Source: Sediminibacterium goheungense (GTDB taxonomy: Bacteria > Bacteroidota > Bacteroidia > Chitinophagales > Chitinophagaceae). From it: a stretch of 64,000 nt of DNA. The stretch covers positions 1,080,050 through 1,144,049 of the forward strand of contig NZ_SNWP01000010.1 in the NCBI RefSeq assembly GCF_004361915.1, written 5' to 3'. The notes beneath the pieces were generated by a model, which saw nothing but the letters and a program-made list of their open reading frames with translations, was not told the DNA's origin and ran no database searches. Every line of letters starts with the position of its first letter. Positions within the stretch are counted from its first letter, which is position 1. A program made the position numbers and the translations under genes. Positions 25,947 through 35,301 of this stretch are shown piece after piece.

Positions 25947-26357
25947 ATGGCCATTAAAACACAAGTGGGTAAAGAAGATGTGCTATCTTTTCTGCAGGAA
26001 AAGCCCGAACCACAAAAAACAGATAGTCTGGTATTACTCGACATGATGAAGTCTGTTACCGGACTTCCACCCCAACTTTGGGGTGGCGCTATCGTAGGTT
26101 TTGGCACTTATGATTATCAGCAGAAAGGTGGTACAAGCGGAAGCTGGTTCTTAACAGGCTTCGCCCCCCGCAAACAGAATATCAGCATCTATATCATGAC
26201 CGGCTTCCCGCAGTATGAAAATTTACTGAAAAAACTGGGTCCGCATAAAACTGGCATGGGCTGTTTGTACATAAAAAAACTAACTGATATAGATCTGTCA
26301 GTTTTGAAAGAAATGATTGAAAGTTCTTTTCATCAGATGAAAGCTAAATACGCTTAG
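25947..26357 (+). CDS. DUF1801 domain protein
   Basis: 136 residues. The DUF1801 (YdhG-like) pattern is present: PPQLWGGAIVGFGTYDYQ, WFLTGFAPRKQNISIYIM and GCLYIKKLTDIDLSVLKEMI. These are small cytosolic proteins without an established function; the fold is shared with iron chaperone-like proteins. No metal motif is evident. It appears to be a single gene, ending 10 bases from a convergent lipoprotein gene. Confidence 0.85.
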   Translation: MAIKTQVGKEDVLSFLQEKPEPQKTDSLVLLDMMKSVTGLPPQLWGGAIVGFGTYDYQQKGGTSGSWFLTGFAPRKQNISIYIMTGFPQYENLLKKLGPHKTGMGCLYIKKLTDIDLSVLKEMIESSFHQMKAKYA

Positions 26358-26367
26358 CCCTCATTAT

Positions 26368-26799
26368 TTATTGTTGACGCAGAGGCTTACCTACTTCTAT
26401 AGAACAGTCGTGTCCAGGCTGCCCATGAGGCGGATTCAATTTTACACCAGCTGCATTCATAGGTGCCTGTTGCATAACAGGAGCATTTGTTTGCGGTGCT
26501 TGTATCTGAACAGGCGCCGGACCATTTGCATTAGCAGGAGAATTAAGAGGTGCACCAACAGCAATATCGCAGCGGTGTCCGGGTAACCCATGTGCCGGAT
26601 TCAATGCTACTGCAGACTGTACAGGTTGCGCCGTCATGGTTGCATTCTTTTTACTGGTATCAACAGCTTGCGGTGTTGTGGTGATCGGCAATGGTTGTGC
26701 TGTTTGATTGAGCTGTACATTACCATCGCCCTCACTACTATTACAGGCAATTAGTGCGCTTACGAATGTTACGCTGATGATATTTTTTATCTGGTTCAT
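26368..26799 (-). CDS. Lipoprotein with two HGxPGHxCxIxVGxPL motifs
   Basis: 143 residues. A signal peptide with lipobox LIAC places the lipidated Cys at about 19. A Pro/Gln/Thr-rich low-complexity region follows. Two copies of a 22-residue motif (about 66-87 and 120-141) share NPxHGxPGHxC, an acidic residue or Ser, and VGxPL. The motif recurs in small Bacteroidota surface lipoproteins but has no assigned function. The two His and one Cys per unit could bind metal. The final copy ends the protein. Confidence 0.75.
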   Translation of the reverse strand: MNQIKNIISVTFVSALIACNSSEGDGNVQLNQTAQPLPITTTPQAVDTSKKNATMTAQPVQSAVALNPAHGLPGHRCDIAVGAPLNSPANANGPAPVQIQAPQTNAPVMQQAPMNAAGVKLNPPHGQPGHDCSIEVGKPLRQQ

Positions 26800-26822
26800 A
26801 TTTTAAATATACGTCGGTAAAT

Positions 26823-28001
26823 TCATTTACTACTATTTGCAATAAATACACGCATGAAGTTTTCACCGAGTATTTTCCGGATATCTTTCTTCGAATATCC
26901 TTTTTCCAGTAGTGCTTTTGTAATCAATGGCAAGCCGGTAACATCATCCAGTTGCTGGGGTGCTGAACTGATACCATCAAAATCTGAACCCAGTCCAACA
27001 TGCTCCACACCCACCAGTTTTACAATATAATCAAGATGATCGAGTAGGGCAGATAATGGGGGCCTGAGTGCTTTTACTTCCTCGGGATATCTGGCAAAAA
27101 GGTATTCTTCTGTAAAATAGGGTTCCGGGTTAATAACCTGCAATGAGTCTCTTTCCCTTTTATGCGCTTGTAAAAAAGCTGCATTCCTTTTACCGAATGT
27201 ACTATCAATAAAGCCGGAAAAAAAATTAAGGTGAACGACACCTCCATTTTTTGCAATCGCTTTTATCTGCTCATCTTTCAGGTTCCTGAAAACAGGACAT
27301 AACTGGTGTACACAGCTGTGTGAAGCAATTACAGGTTTGGTACTAATCTGAATAGCATCCCAGAATGTTTGTTCACCAACATGTGAAAGATCTACTATCA
27401 TACCCAGTTCATTCATCCGTTTTACAATCTGCGCACCAAGAGATGTAAGCCCCTTCTTTTCATTGGCAACCGTATTTTTTGATTCATCCTGTGCCGAACT
27501 TGCCCAGCTTGTAGAATTGTTCCAGGTTAGGGTCATATAACGCACACCTCTTTCATATAAGGCATCCAGGTATTCGATTTTATCTTCTATCATATGGCCA
27601 CCTTCCACCCCCATCATAACGGCCAGTTTTTTCTGCTTGACTGCTTTTTTCAGATCGGCTGGTGTTCTGGCAATCATCATGGCTGATTTGTTTCGGGCCG
27701 TCCACGCATACAAAGAATCAATTTGCCGGTTGGCACGTGCATATCCTTTCCCGGTTCCAAAAGAGCCATCGCACCAGATAGAAAATACCTGTACATCCAT
27801 ACCGCCTTCTTTCATTCTTTGCAGATCGGAATGTGTTATACCTTTCAATGACTGATCAAACGAAACGTTTTTTTCTATCGACTGATTCGGAAAATCATTA
27901 TGTGTATCAATAACGGTAGCCCGTTGATGCAGTTTTTTATAAGACTGGGCCGCTAGCAGAACAGGTAGCAGCAGCATAATCAACAACCTTATTTTATACA
28001 T
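26823..28001 (-). CDS. Membrane dipeptidase (peptidase M19)
   Basis: 392 residues with a signal peptide (MLLLPVLLAAQ). Renal-dipeptidase-type zinc ligands appear in order: DTHNDFP (HxD) near 33, GVEGGH (bridging Glu) near 131, SHSC, and a late GLGSDFDG segment. It cleaves dipeptides including those with a C-terminal D-residue. The gene lies 47 bases downstream of a D-aminoacylase gene on the same strand. The pair probably salvages D-amino-acid-containing peptides, for instance from cell walls. Confidence 0.92.
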   Translation of the reverse strand: MYKIRLLIMLLLPVLLAAQSYKKLHQRATVIDTHNDFPNQSIEKNVSFDQSLKGITHSDLQRMKEGGMDVQVFSIWCDGSFGTGKGYARANRQIDSLYAWTARNKSAMMIARTPADLKKAVKQKKLAVMMGVEGGHMIEDKIEYLDALYERGVRYMTLTWNNSTSWASSAQDESKNTVANEKKGLTSLGAQIVKRMNELGMIVDLSHVGEQTFWDAIQISTKPVIASHSCVHQLCPVFRNLKDEQIKAIAKNGGVVHLNFFSGFIDSTFGKRNAAFLQAHKRERDSLQVINPEPYFTEEYLFARYPEEVKALRPPLSALLDHLDYIVKLVGVEHVGLGSDFDGISSAPQQLDDVTGLPLITKALLEKGYSKKDIRKILGENFMRVFIANSSK

Positions 28002-28048
28002 AATGAGACTTTAATACTGATAATTGTGAAGGCATCAACAAACCCAGA

Positions 28049-29608
28049 TTATTGTTTCCGGATACTCATTCCTGCCCGGGCACCCGTATGAACACCTTCA
28101 CTCAGGGTTACTTCTCCATTTACCAATACATAGGCAAAGCCTGTTGAATATTGATGTGGTTTATCAAAAGTCGATAAATCTTTTACCTTTTTTTCATCAA
28201 ATACCACAATATCGGCCGCATATCCTTCTATCAGTAAGCCCCTACCCTCCAGCTTAAATTTAGCGGCCGGGAGAGACGTCATTCTTCTGATAGCTTCCTC
28301 TAAAGAAATAATTTTTTCATCCCGCACATACTTTGCCAATACCCTTGCATTGGTTCCATAGCCTCTTGGATGAGGATTACCCTGGTTATAAATTCTGATG
28401 CTTGCATCAGATGCAAACATGTTGTAAGGGTATTGCATAATCGCTTTTACATCCTCCTCACTCATACCATGAAATACCATACCTGCACCACCTTTCTCCA
28501 TCATCTGCACAATGGTTTCAGCTTCACTGGCAGCGTCATGAGGTCTTTTCATGATTTTATTTACTTCCTCAATACTTTTTCCATTTAGTGACGTATCGGC
28601 TTCATAATAAGCAACTACGGGAAAACTAAAATGATGCAGCTTTCTTCTGGCAAGTCGCTTCAGCATATATTCCTTTACCTCTTTTCTGATGGCTGGTTTA
28701 GCCAGTCTCGCTTTAATCGAATCGCGTCCGTCGGCCAGTACCCAATCGGGTAATAAAGTACTTAGTGATGTGCTGGATGCCGTATATGGATACTGATCAA
28801 TCGTTACATCCAATCCCTCCTGCCGTGCTTTGATAACCATGGGCAGGGTTTCTTTACTTCTGCCCCAGTTTTGCTGACCACTGAGTTTAAAATGTGATAG
28901 TTGTACCGGTAATCCGGCTTCCCGCCCTATTTGCAATGCTTCTTCAATTGCATAGGTTACACTATCTGCTTCATCACGCATATGACTGGCATAAACACCA
29001 TGGTACCTGGCAGCTACTTTGGCCAGCCTTAACACTTCAGCTGTTTTTGAGTAGGTACCGGGAATATAAATGAGGCCCGTTGACATGCCAACTGCGCCAT
29101 CTTTCATCGCTCTTTCAACGATGGCTTCCATTTGCAGCATTTCCTCTTCGGTAGGATCCCTTTTCACAGAACCCATCACAGCTTTGCGAACATTATTGTG
29201 ACCGATTAAGGCAGCAACATTGACAGAAGTTTTCAGGCTGTCGATCATTTGAAGATATTTTCCAATATCAGATTCCGATAAACCACAATTGCCTGTAATA
29301 ACAGTGGTTACACCATCGTAAATAAAATTAGAAGCAAGAGGGTTCTTTTTTTCATCGTCTTCGATATGCGTATGCACATCAATAAAGCCGGGTGCTACTA
29401 TCAATCCTTGGGCATCTATGATGCGTTTAGCAGACCAACCCGAAAGATTCCCTTTCTTTATGATCCTGCCTTGCGAAATGGCGATATCTCCATATGACCA
29501 GGAGTTACCTGTTCCATCCAATATTTTTCCTCCTTTGATTAGTACCTCAGCCTCCTGGGCATAGGCTGAAAAACATATAAAAAAACCTGCAATGACCAAT
29601 AATCGCAT
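28049..29608 (-). CDS. N-acyl-D-amino-acid deacylase (D-aminoacylase)
   Basis: 519 residues with a signal peptide (1-17). It has the amidohydrolase fold: small beta domain, GFIDVHTHIEDD (HxH metal site, about 75-86), TTVITGNCGLS with the metal-binding Cys typical of D-aminoacylases, an SHFKLSGQQNWG His and FASDASI Asp. It hydrolyses N-acyl-D-amino acids in the periplasm and is likely co-transcribed with the M19 dipeptidase gene. Dihydroorotase-like alternatives are made less likely by the GNCG motif. Confidence 0.9.
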   Translation of the reverse strand: MRLLVIAGFFICFSAYAQEAEVLIKGGKILDGTGNSWSYGDIAISQGRIIKKGNLSGWSAKRIIDAQGLIVAPGFIDVHTHIEDDEKKNPLASNFIYDGVTTVITGNCGLSESDIGKYLQMIDSLKTSVNVAALIGHNNVRKAVMGSVKRDPTEEEMLQMEAIVERAMKDGAVGMSTGLIYIPGTYSKTAEVLRLAKVAARYHGVYASHMRDEADSVTYAIEEALQIGREAGLPVQLSHFKLSGQQNWGRSKETLPMVIKARQEGLDVTIDQYPYTASSTSLSTLLPDWVLADGRDSIKARLAKPAIRKEVKEYMLKRLARRKLHHFSFPVVAYYEADTSLNGKSIEEVNKIMKRPHDAASEAETIVQMMEKGGAGMVFHGMSEEDVKAIMQYPYNMFASDASIRIYNQGNPHPRGYGTNARVLAKYVRDEKIISLEEAIRRMTSLPAAKFKLEGRGLLIEGYAADIVVFDEKKVKDLSTFDKPHQYSTGFAYVLVNGEVTLSEGVHTGARAGMSIRKQ

Positions 29609-29750
29609 AAAACCGAATTATAAAGGTTTATTCTCTGCCACTGAGGATATTCAGGAACAGAAAGGAAAGATAATGATTCTGAACTGACCATTTCACTGTA
29701 AAAGGAGCGGGAAAGAGCGATTGGGTAACAAAAACTCAGGCTGAATAGTG

Positions 29751-29758
29751 TAATTTTG
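29751..29758 (+). promoter_or_regulatory. -7 box TAATTTTG of prfA
   Basis: TAATTTTG lies 22 bases before the prfA ATG, matching TAnnTTTG. No -33 TTTG is seen at the usual spacing. Confidence 0.5.
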
Positions 29759-29780
29759 CCATCCAATAAAAAAAGCGGTT

Positions 29781-30842
29781 ATGCTGGATAAGCTCGAAGC
29801 AATCAAGGCAAGGTTTGAACAGGTTGGTGTGGCTCTTACCAACCCTGAAATTATTAATGACCAGAAGAAGTTTGGCGCCTTTAGTAAAGAGTACCGTTCA
29901 CTGGAAAAAATTGTACAGCCCTACGATACCTACCTGAAGGTAATGGCCGATTATACTTTCGCCAAAGAAAACCAGCACAGCAGTGATGAAGATATGCGAG
30001 AGCTGGCAAGAATGGAATTACCGGAACTGGAAACCAAAAAAGAAGCCCTCGAAAAAGAACTCACCAAACTGCTGATTCCTAAAGACCCGCAGGATGATAA
30101 AAATGCCATCCTTGAAATACGTGCAGGTACAGGTGGTGATGAAGCCAGTTTATTTGCCGGTGATTTATTAGGCATGTATCTCCGCTATTGTGCCAAGAAA
30201 GGTTGGAAAGCTGCAGTAGTCAGCGAAAGTGAAGGAACCGTTGGTGGTTATAAAGAAGTAGTGGTGGAAGTGACCGGTGAAGATGTATATGGTACATTGA
30301 AATTTGAAAGTGGTGTACACCGTGTTCAGCGTGTGCCCGACACAGAAACGCAAGGTCGTGTTCATACATCAGCCGCTACGGTAGCTGTAATGCCTGAGGC
30401 AGAAGAAGTAGACTTTGAACTGAAAGAAAGCGATGTGAAAATGGAAACGGCAAGAAGTGGTGGTGCCGGTGGTCAGAATGTAAATAAAGTAGAAACAAAA
30501 GTGTTCTTAACCCATATTCCTACCGGCGTGGTGGTGGTTTGTCAGACCGAACGTTCTCAGTTGGGTAACCGCGAAAAAGCCATGACCATGCTGCGTACAA
30601 AACTTTATGAAGAGCAGGTACGAAAGCAGGAAGAAGAAATTGCCAGACAAAGAAAAACCCTGGTAAGTACCGGCGACAGAAGTGCCAAAATCAGAACTTA
30701 TAACTGGCCACAGGGAAGGGTTACCGACCATCGTATTGGTCTTACTTCCTATAATCTGGATGCTGTTATTAATGGTGAAATTGATGAATTTATTGAGGCA
30801 TTGCAGATAGCTGAGAATGCGGAGAAAATGCTGGAAAAGTAA
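29781..30842 (+). CDS. prfA: Peptide chain release factor 1
   Basis: 353 residues, normal for RF1. The peptidyl-tRNA hydrolysis motif GGQ is at 230-232 ([12 protein letters not shown]). The codon-recognition tripeptide sits in [17 protein letters not shown] as P186-D187-T188; the general RF1 pattern is PxT, most often PAT or PVT, so Asp in the middle is unusual. The RF2 motif SPF is absent. It ends translation at UAA and UAG. It appears monocistronic and follows a convergent D-aminoacylase region. Confidence 0.95.
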   Translation: MLDKLEAIKARFEQVGVALTNPEIINDQKKFGAFSKEYRSLEKIVQPYDTYLKVMADYTFAKENQHSSDEDMRELARMELPELETKKEALEKELTKLLIPKDPQDDKNAILEIRAGTGGDEASLFAGDLLGMYLRYCAKKGWKAAVVSESEGTVGGYKEVVVEVTGEDVYGTLKFESGVHRVQRVPDTETQGRVHTSAATVAVMPEAEEVDFELKESDVKMETARSGGAGGQNVNKVETKVFLTHIPTGVVVVCQTERSQLGNREKAMTMLRTKLYEEQVRKQEEEIARQRKTLVSTGDRSAKIRTYNWPQGRVTDHRIGLTSYNLDAVINGEIDEFIEALQIAENAEKMLEK

Positions 30843-30916
30843 GTTTTCTGCCGCTGATACGTTTTAATGTCATGGTTAACAGATGATGCTTATATTTAAT
30901 ACAGTAAATATGTATT

Positions 30917-31612
30917 ATGATAAGAGCATTCGCCATTATCCTCCTTTTTATCTTGTCGGTTATGCCCGCACGGGCACAAATAGGTTCCTATTCTTTTAAT
31001 TCAAATGTTTTATACAACGATGGATATGGCATACCCTGGAGCTTTGATTTTCCGTTTTTAATGGATGGATCCCCATTTTTTGATACCAGTTTTTGTAAAG
31101 GCACGGTAACGCTCCCCAATGGTAAAACCTATGGTGATTTACAACTGAAAATCAACCTCGAACAACAAAAGATTATTTTTAATACAAATGATGGAAAAGC
31201 TTTTGCGCTTTCTCAGCCGGTTTCCAGACTTGAAATGTCCTGCAACGATCAAGTGAAACCGGTTGTCTTCAGATCAGGTTTTAGTGCTATTGACAAGCAG
31301 CATAGCCAGACTTTATATCAGGTTCTTGATTCGGGTAAGCTGATGTTATTGAAATATGTTGAAATCAGGTACAAAGATTCTAAAGCGTATGGCTCAAATG
31401 ATATAACCCGTTCTTACAGACAAATACCCACCTATTACCTATGGATACCGGGTAAGGATCTGGTAAAAGCTCCTACAGATGAAAGTGAATTGCTTAACTT
31501 ACTTCAGGATAAAAGAAAACAACTGATAGAAACCATAGAAAAGGATAAGCTGAAAATAAAAAAGGAAAGCGATTTAATCAGGCTAATTAATAGTTATAAC
31601 CGGCTTTCATAA
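30917..31612 (+). CDS. Secreted protein of unknown function, paralogue 1 of 3
   Basis: 231 residues with a signal peptide ending near ARAQ. It shares with the two following genes the order: start motif with DANG-like or NDGYG turn, GSPFFD, strand NGKTYGDLQLKINLEQQKIIF, FRSGFSAIDKQ, YQVLDSGKLMLLKYVEI and a C-terminal basic helix KLKIKKESDLIRLINSYNRL. I recognise no named domain. This copy is the most divergent of the three, lacking the DANGR turn. A cell-surface role is only a guess. Confidence 0.72.
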   Translation: MIRAFAIILLFILSVMPARAQIGSYSFNSNVLYNDGYGIPWSFDFPFLMDGSPFFDTSFCKGTVTLPNGKTYGDLQLKINLEQQKIIFNTNDGKAFALSQPVSRLEMSCNDQVKPVVFRSGFSAIDKQHSQTLYQVLDSGKLMLLKYVEIRYKDSKAYGSNDITRSYRQIPTYYLWIPGKDLVKAPTDESELLNLLQDKRKQLIETIEKDKLKIKKESDLIRLINSYNRLS

Positions 31613-31631
31613 CCTTCTTAAATAATGCATC

Positions 31632-32372
31632 ATGAAAAATAGCAGTGTTTTTTTCATTATCCTGTTCATGGCAGCTTTTCAAAGTCAAGTAAAGGCTCAG
31701 GACTTTGAACGTATTGATCCGCTGAGACATGCCAAAGAGAATATTCATTTTTTGAACGATGCGAATGGAAGACCCTTTAAATCTGTCCGTAATTTTGAAG
31801 AAGAGGGCTCCCCTTACTTTTCTGAAAATTATCTGCAAAGCAATATTCAATTACGGAATGGTAAAACCTATCATAATATTCCCATCAAATTCAATCAATT
31901 AACCGGTGAAGTAATTTTCAAAACTTCTGATGGTCAGGAAATGCTGGTGGCAAACCCCTTTCAAAGAATTGAACTGCAGCACGAAGGAAAAACCTACATA
32001 TTCAGAAGCGGTTTCCCTCCTATCGATAAACAAACCGATGTATCGGTATACCAGTTACTTGACTCGGGAACGGCTGTTTTATTGAAATATACTACGGTTC
32101 TGTATCAGGATAAACAGGTTTATAATTCTCCTAATACCGTGCGCACTTACAACAAAAAAGAAAATAATTATGCATGGACTCCTTCACAGGGGCTGGTACG
32201 TGTACCTAAAAAAGAGAATGAATGGGCTGCTTTTTTTGGAAGTCTGCATACAGAAATGAAAAGCTTTATCAAAAAAGAAAATGTAAAATTAAAAAATGAG
32301 GAAGACATCATAAGAATATTCCGTCATTATAATCAATTATTGAAACAGGTTAGTGCAGCCAACACCAACTGA
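31632..32372 (+). CDS. Secreted protein of unknown function, paralogue 2 of 3
   Basis: 246 residues, signal peptide ending near VKAQ. Shared blocks are NDANGRPFKSVRNFEEEGSPY, RNGKTYHNIPIKFNQLTGEVIF, FRSGFPPIDKQ and YQLLDSGTAVLLKY, with a C-terminal KENVKLKNEEDIIRIFRHYN. It starts 19 bases after paralogue 1, so they are in one operon. The family is unassigned. The repeated beta-strand content and closing amphipathic helix suggest a compact domain of about 200 residues. Confidence 0.72.
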   Translation: MKNSSVFFIILFMAAFQSQVKAQDFERIDPLRHAKENIHFLNDANGRPFKSVRNFEEEGSPYFSENYLQSNIQLRNGKTYHNIPIKFNQLTGEVIFKTSDGQEMLVANPFQRIELQHEGKTYIFRSGFPPIDKQTDVSVYQLLDSGTAVLLKYTTVLYQDKQVYNSPNTVRTYNKKENNYAWTPSQGLVRVPKKENEWAAFFGSLHTEMKSFIKKENVKLKNEEDIIRIFRHYNQLLKQVSAANTN

Positions 32373-32410
32373 CTATTCTTATATTATCTCATAAGGGAAT
32401 TACAAAGCAC

Positions 32411-33100
32411 ATGAAATATTCAGCATTATTCATCGCACTATCGATGTTTGTAACGATTACCTATTGCCAAACACCTAATATGGCTGTTAGCAGGGTAGAA
32501 ATGGATCGGTTTATGGTGGATGCGAATGGAAGGTTATTGAAACCTGATGGGGATTACAATGAAGAAGGTACACCTTATTTTTCGAGAAATTTCTTACCCG
32601 GAACAGTAACCATCCTGAAGGGCAATACATACCATGGTTTGCAAGTGAGAATTAATTTCCATACACATGAAATTATTTTCCTAGATCCTGATGGCAGAGA
32701 AATGGTTGTGGCACAGCCCGTTGAAAGAGTTGAACTTACAACACCGGAAGGAAAAAAAATATTCAGGTCTGGATATGCACCTATTGATAAACAGGATCCC
32801 AATGTTTTTTACGAGGTATTGGATTCGGGGGCTGTAAGCCTGCTGAAATATACAGAAGTAAGTTTCAGTGAAAGACAACCTTATCCGAATGCACGTTATG
32901 TTCGCACTTATCGGGACAAGGTCTTTTATTATATGGCAAAAGGCATACAATTAGAAAAACTCCCAAAAAATACTGATGAGCTGCCTGCTATGTTTACAGG
33001 TAAAGAAGCAAAGCTTACAGAACTGATTAAAAGAGATAAATTAAAATTGAAAAAGGAAAGCGATATGATTCAGCTTTTCAGGTATGCAAATACCTTATAA
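32411..33100 (+). CDS. Secreted protein of unknown function, paralogue 3 of 3
   Basis: 229 residues, signal peptide ending near TYCQ. It shares VDANGRLLKPDGDYNEEGTPY, KGNTYHGLQVRINFHTHEIIF, IFRSGYAPIDKQ, YEVLDSGAVSLLKY and DKLKLKKESDMIQLFRYAN with the other two, and is close to paralogue 2 in the N-terminal half. It lies 38 bases after paralogue 2 and is the last gene of the operon; galE converges from the other side. Confidence 0.72.
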   Translation: MKYSALFIALSMFVTITYCQTPNMAVSRVEMDRFMVDANGRLLKPDGDYNEEGTPYFSRNFLPGTVTILKGNTYHGLQVRINFHTHEIIFLDPDGREMVVAQPVERVELTTPEGKKIFRSGYAPIDKQDPNVFYEVLDSGAVSLLKYTEVSFSERQPYPNARYVRTYRDKVFYYMAKGIQLEKLPKNTDELPAMFTGKEAKLTELIKRDKLKLKKESDMIQLFRYANTL

Positions 33101-33104
33101 CTTT

Positions 33105-34148
33105 TTAATTATGTGAGATATTCTCTTCTTCCTTTTTGATCTTTTGTTCCCAAGCCCAGGCAGTACGCATCATTTCAGTAATGTTGTATTTAATTTGCCA
33201 ACCCAGTAAACTGATAGCTTTTTCATTATTGGCATAAATAGCTTCTATATCCCCGGGTCTTCTTGGTCCGATTTCATATTTCAATGTAACGCCACTTATG
33301 TTTTCAAAACTTTTAATGGCTTCCAATACGGTAATACCGATACCCGTACCCAGGTTAAACACTTCACAGGATGCTGTATTCTTCCCCTTGGTAAGATATT
33401 CCAGCGCCAGTGTATGAGCATGGGCTATATCAGAAACATGCACGTAATCGCGGATACAGCTACCATCCCTTGTATCATAATCGCTCCCGTAAACCGTCAT
33501 TTTAGGTAGCTTGCCGATGGCTGTTTGTGTAATAACCGGCACTAAGTTTTGGGGTTTCCCCAGAGGCAATTCCCCAATTAAATTGGAAGGATGTGCACCC
33601 ACCGGATTAAAATAGCGAAGCAGTATAACAGAAGTTTTTCCGGATTCAGCTGTAAAATCTTTGAGTATTTCTTCCGCCATTTTTTTGGTGGCCCCATAAG
33701 GAGATGCTGCGGGCTGTAAAATTGTTTCTTCTGTAACCGGCGAAACATCCGGATTACCATATACTGTGCAGGACGAGGAAAAAACAAAATGTGGTACAGA
33801 AAATTCTTTTACACACTTCAAGATATTAATGAGAGCACCTATATTATTCTCATAGTACATAAGAGACTGATCTACTGATTCTCCGACTGCTTTATAGGCT
33901 GCAAAATGAATAACGCCGGCTATATCCGGGTTTTCCTGAAAAACGGCGAGTGTTTCATCAAAATTTTTCAGGTCAACCTTATAATTTTTAACCCTTTTCC
34001 CGGTAATAAGCTGGATTCCTGTTAATGGGTAAGGCGTAGATCTGGATTGATCATCAATAGAAATAACATCATACCCATTTTCGATAAGATCGACAATCGT
34101 ATGAGACCCTATATATCCGCAGCCGCCTGTTACAAGTATCTTAACCAT
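33105..34148 (-). CDS. galE: UDP-glucose 4-epimerase
   Basis: 347 residues from ATG 34148; an earlier in-frame ATG would add seven residues before the family-typical MVKILVTGG. The NAD motif is TGGCGYIGS (about 7-15), the catalytic pair sits in YGATKKMAEE (YxxxK), with FSSSCTVYG and DYVHVSDIA as in GalE. It interconverts UDP-glucose and UDP-galactose for surface glycan synthesis. It is downstream of the Pit operon on the same strand with a 42-base gap, and is probably read through from it or from its own promoter. Confidence 0.94.
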   Translation of the reverse strand: MVKILVTGGCGYIGSHTIVDLIENGYDVISIDDQSRSTPYPLTGIQLITGKRVKNYKVDLKNFDETLAVFQENPDIAGVIHFAAYKAVGESVDQSLMYYENNIGALINILKCVKEFSVPHFVFSSSCTVYGNPDVSPVTEETILQPAASPYGATKKMAEEILKDFTAESGKTSVILLRYFNPVGAHPSNLIGELPLGKPQNLVPVITQTAIGKLPKMTVYGSDYDTRDGSCIRDYVHVSDIAHAHTLALEYLTKGKNTASCEVFNLGTGIGITVLEAIKSFENISGVTLKYEIGPRRPGDIEAIYANNEKAISLLGWQIKYNITEMMRTAWAWEQKIKKEEENISHN

Positions 34149-34190
34149 GATCAGAAATTGACACGGCAAAATACATCCTGCCGCTTAGAA

Positions 34191-35231
34191 TCAGATAAAT
34201 AATTTTACGATATAATAAAACAGTGCTGCCATCAAAGCCGAAACGGGAATGGTGAGTATCCATGCCCAAAGCAGGTTTACTGTAACACCCCAACGCACGG
34301 CACTTAAACGTTTCGTGGCTCCCACACCAATAATTGAGCCCGTAATGGTATGCGTGGTACTAACAGGAATACCCAGCTTTTCAGTAAGAAAAAGTGTAAT
34401 GGCCCCGGCTGTTTCTGCACTTACCCCTTCCAGCGGTGTTACTTTGGTAATACGGGTTCCCATGGTTTTTACAATCTTCCATCCACCACTCATTGTTCCC
34501 AGTCCAATGGCCAGAAAGCTACAGAAAGGTACCCAACTATAATGCACCACAAACTCATTAAAAGACATTTGAACGCCCAATGTGCTTTCATAATAAATAA
34601 TTGCAGCACCGATAATACCCATTACTTTTTGTGCATCATTACCACCATGACCCAGACTAAAAGCAGCCGATGAAACGAGCTGCAATTTTTTAAACCAGCT
34701 TTCTGCTTTATATGGATTTGCCCGTTTACAGAGGTGTACAATGAGAATGGTAATGATAAAAGCTATAATCATACCCAACAAAGGGGCAAAGAAGATGAAA
34801 AGGAAAGTGGGTATCACTTTCGCATAGTTTACAACATCAATACCGTTTTCACTAAAACCACCTGCGTGTGCCAATGCTGCTCCCATAAAGCCGCCCAATA
34901 AGGTATGCGAAGAACTGGAGGGAATACCAAACCACCAGGTAATCAGGTTCCAGGTAATAGCCGCCAGTAAACCTGCGAAAATCACTTCCAGTGTGATAAA
35001 GTTTTCATTAACGGATTTGGCAATTGTATTACCGATTTTAAATTCACCAATCAGGTATTTGGATATAAAGAAAGCTGCAAAATTGAATACAGCAGCCCAT
35101 AATACAGCCTGAAAAGGTGTTAATACCTTTGTAGAAACAATAGTTGCGATAGAATTCGCAGCATCATGAAAACCGTTGATATAGTCAAAAACGAAAGCAA
35201 GTACTATGATGATAACCAGCAGCGTGAACAT
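34191..35231 (-). CDS. pit: Inorganic phosphate transporter, PiT family
   Basis: 346 residues, about ten membrane segments, with the PiT duplicated signature: FDYINGFHDAANSIATIVSTKVL near the start and GHGGNDAQKVMGIIGAA in the second half, both containing the N-D/N-A core. It is a low-affinity proton- or metal-phosphate symporter. Seventy bases downstream of a DUF47 gene, it forms the usual DUF47-Pit pair. Confidence 0.93.
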   Translation of the reverse strand: MFTLLVIIIVLAFVFDYINGFHDAANSIATIVSTKVLTPFQAVLWAAVFNFAAFFISKYLIGEFKIGNTIAKSVNENFITLEVIFAGLLAAITWNLITWWFGIPSSSSHTLLGGFMGAALAHAGGFSENGIDVVNYAKVIPTFLFIFFAPLLGMIIAFIITILIVHLCKRANPYKAESWFKKLQLVSSAAFSLGHGGNDAQKVMGIIGAAIIYYESTLGVQMSFNEFVVHYSWVPFCSFLAIGLGTMSGGWKIVKTMGTRITKVTPLEGVSAETAGAITLFLTEKLGIPVSTTHTITGSIIGVGATKRLSAVRWGVTVNLLWAWILTIPVSALMAALFYYIVKLFI

Positions 35232-35301
35232 AAGGCTTGGGGTTTAATAACATAAAAAGAAAAAGGTGAGTATGGGTTTAGCTCACCTTTCACTTTTATT
35301 C

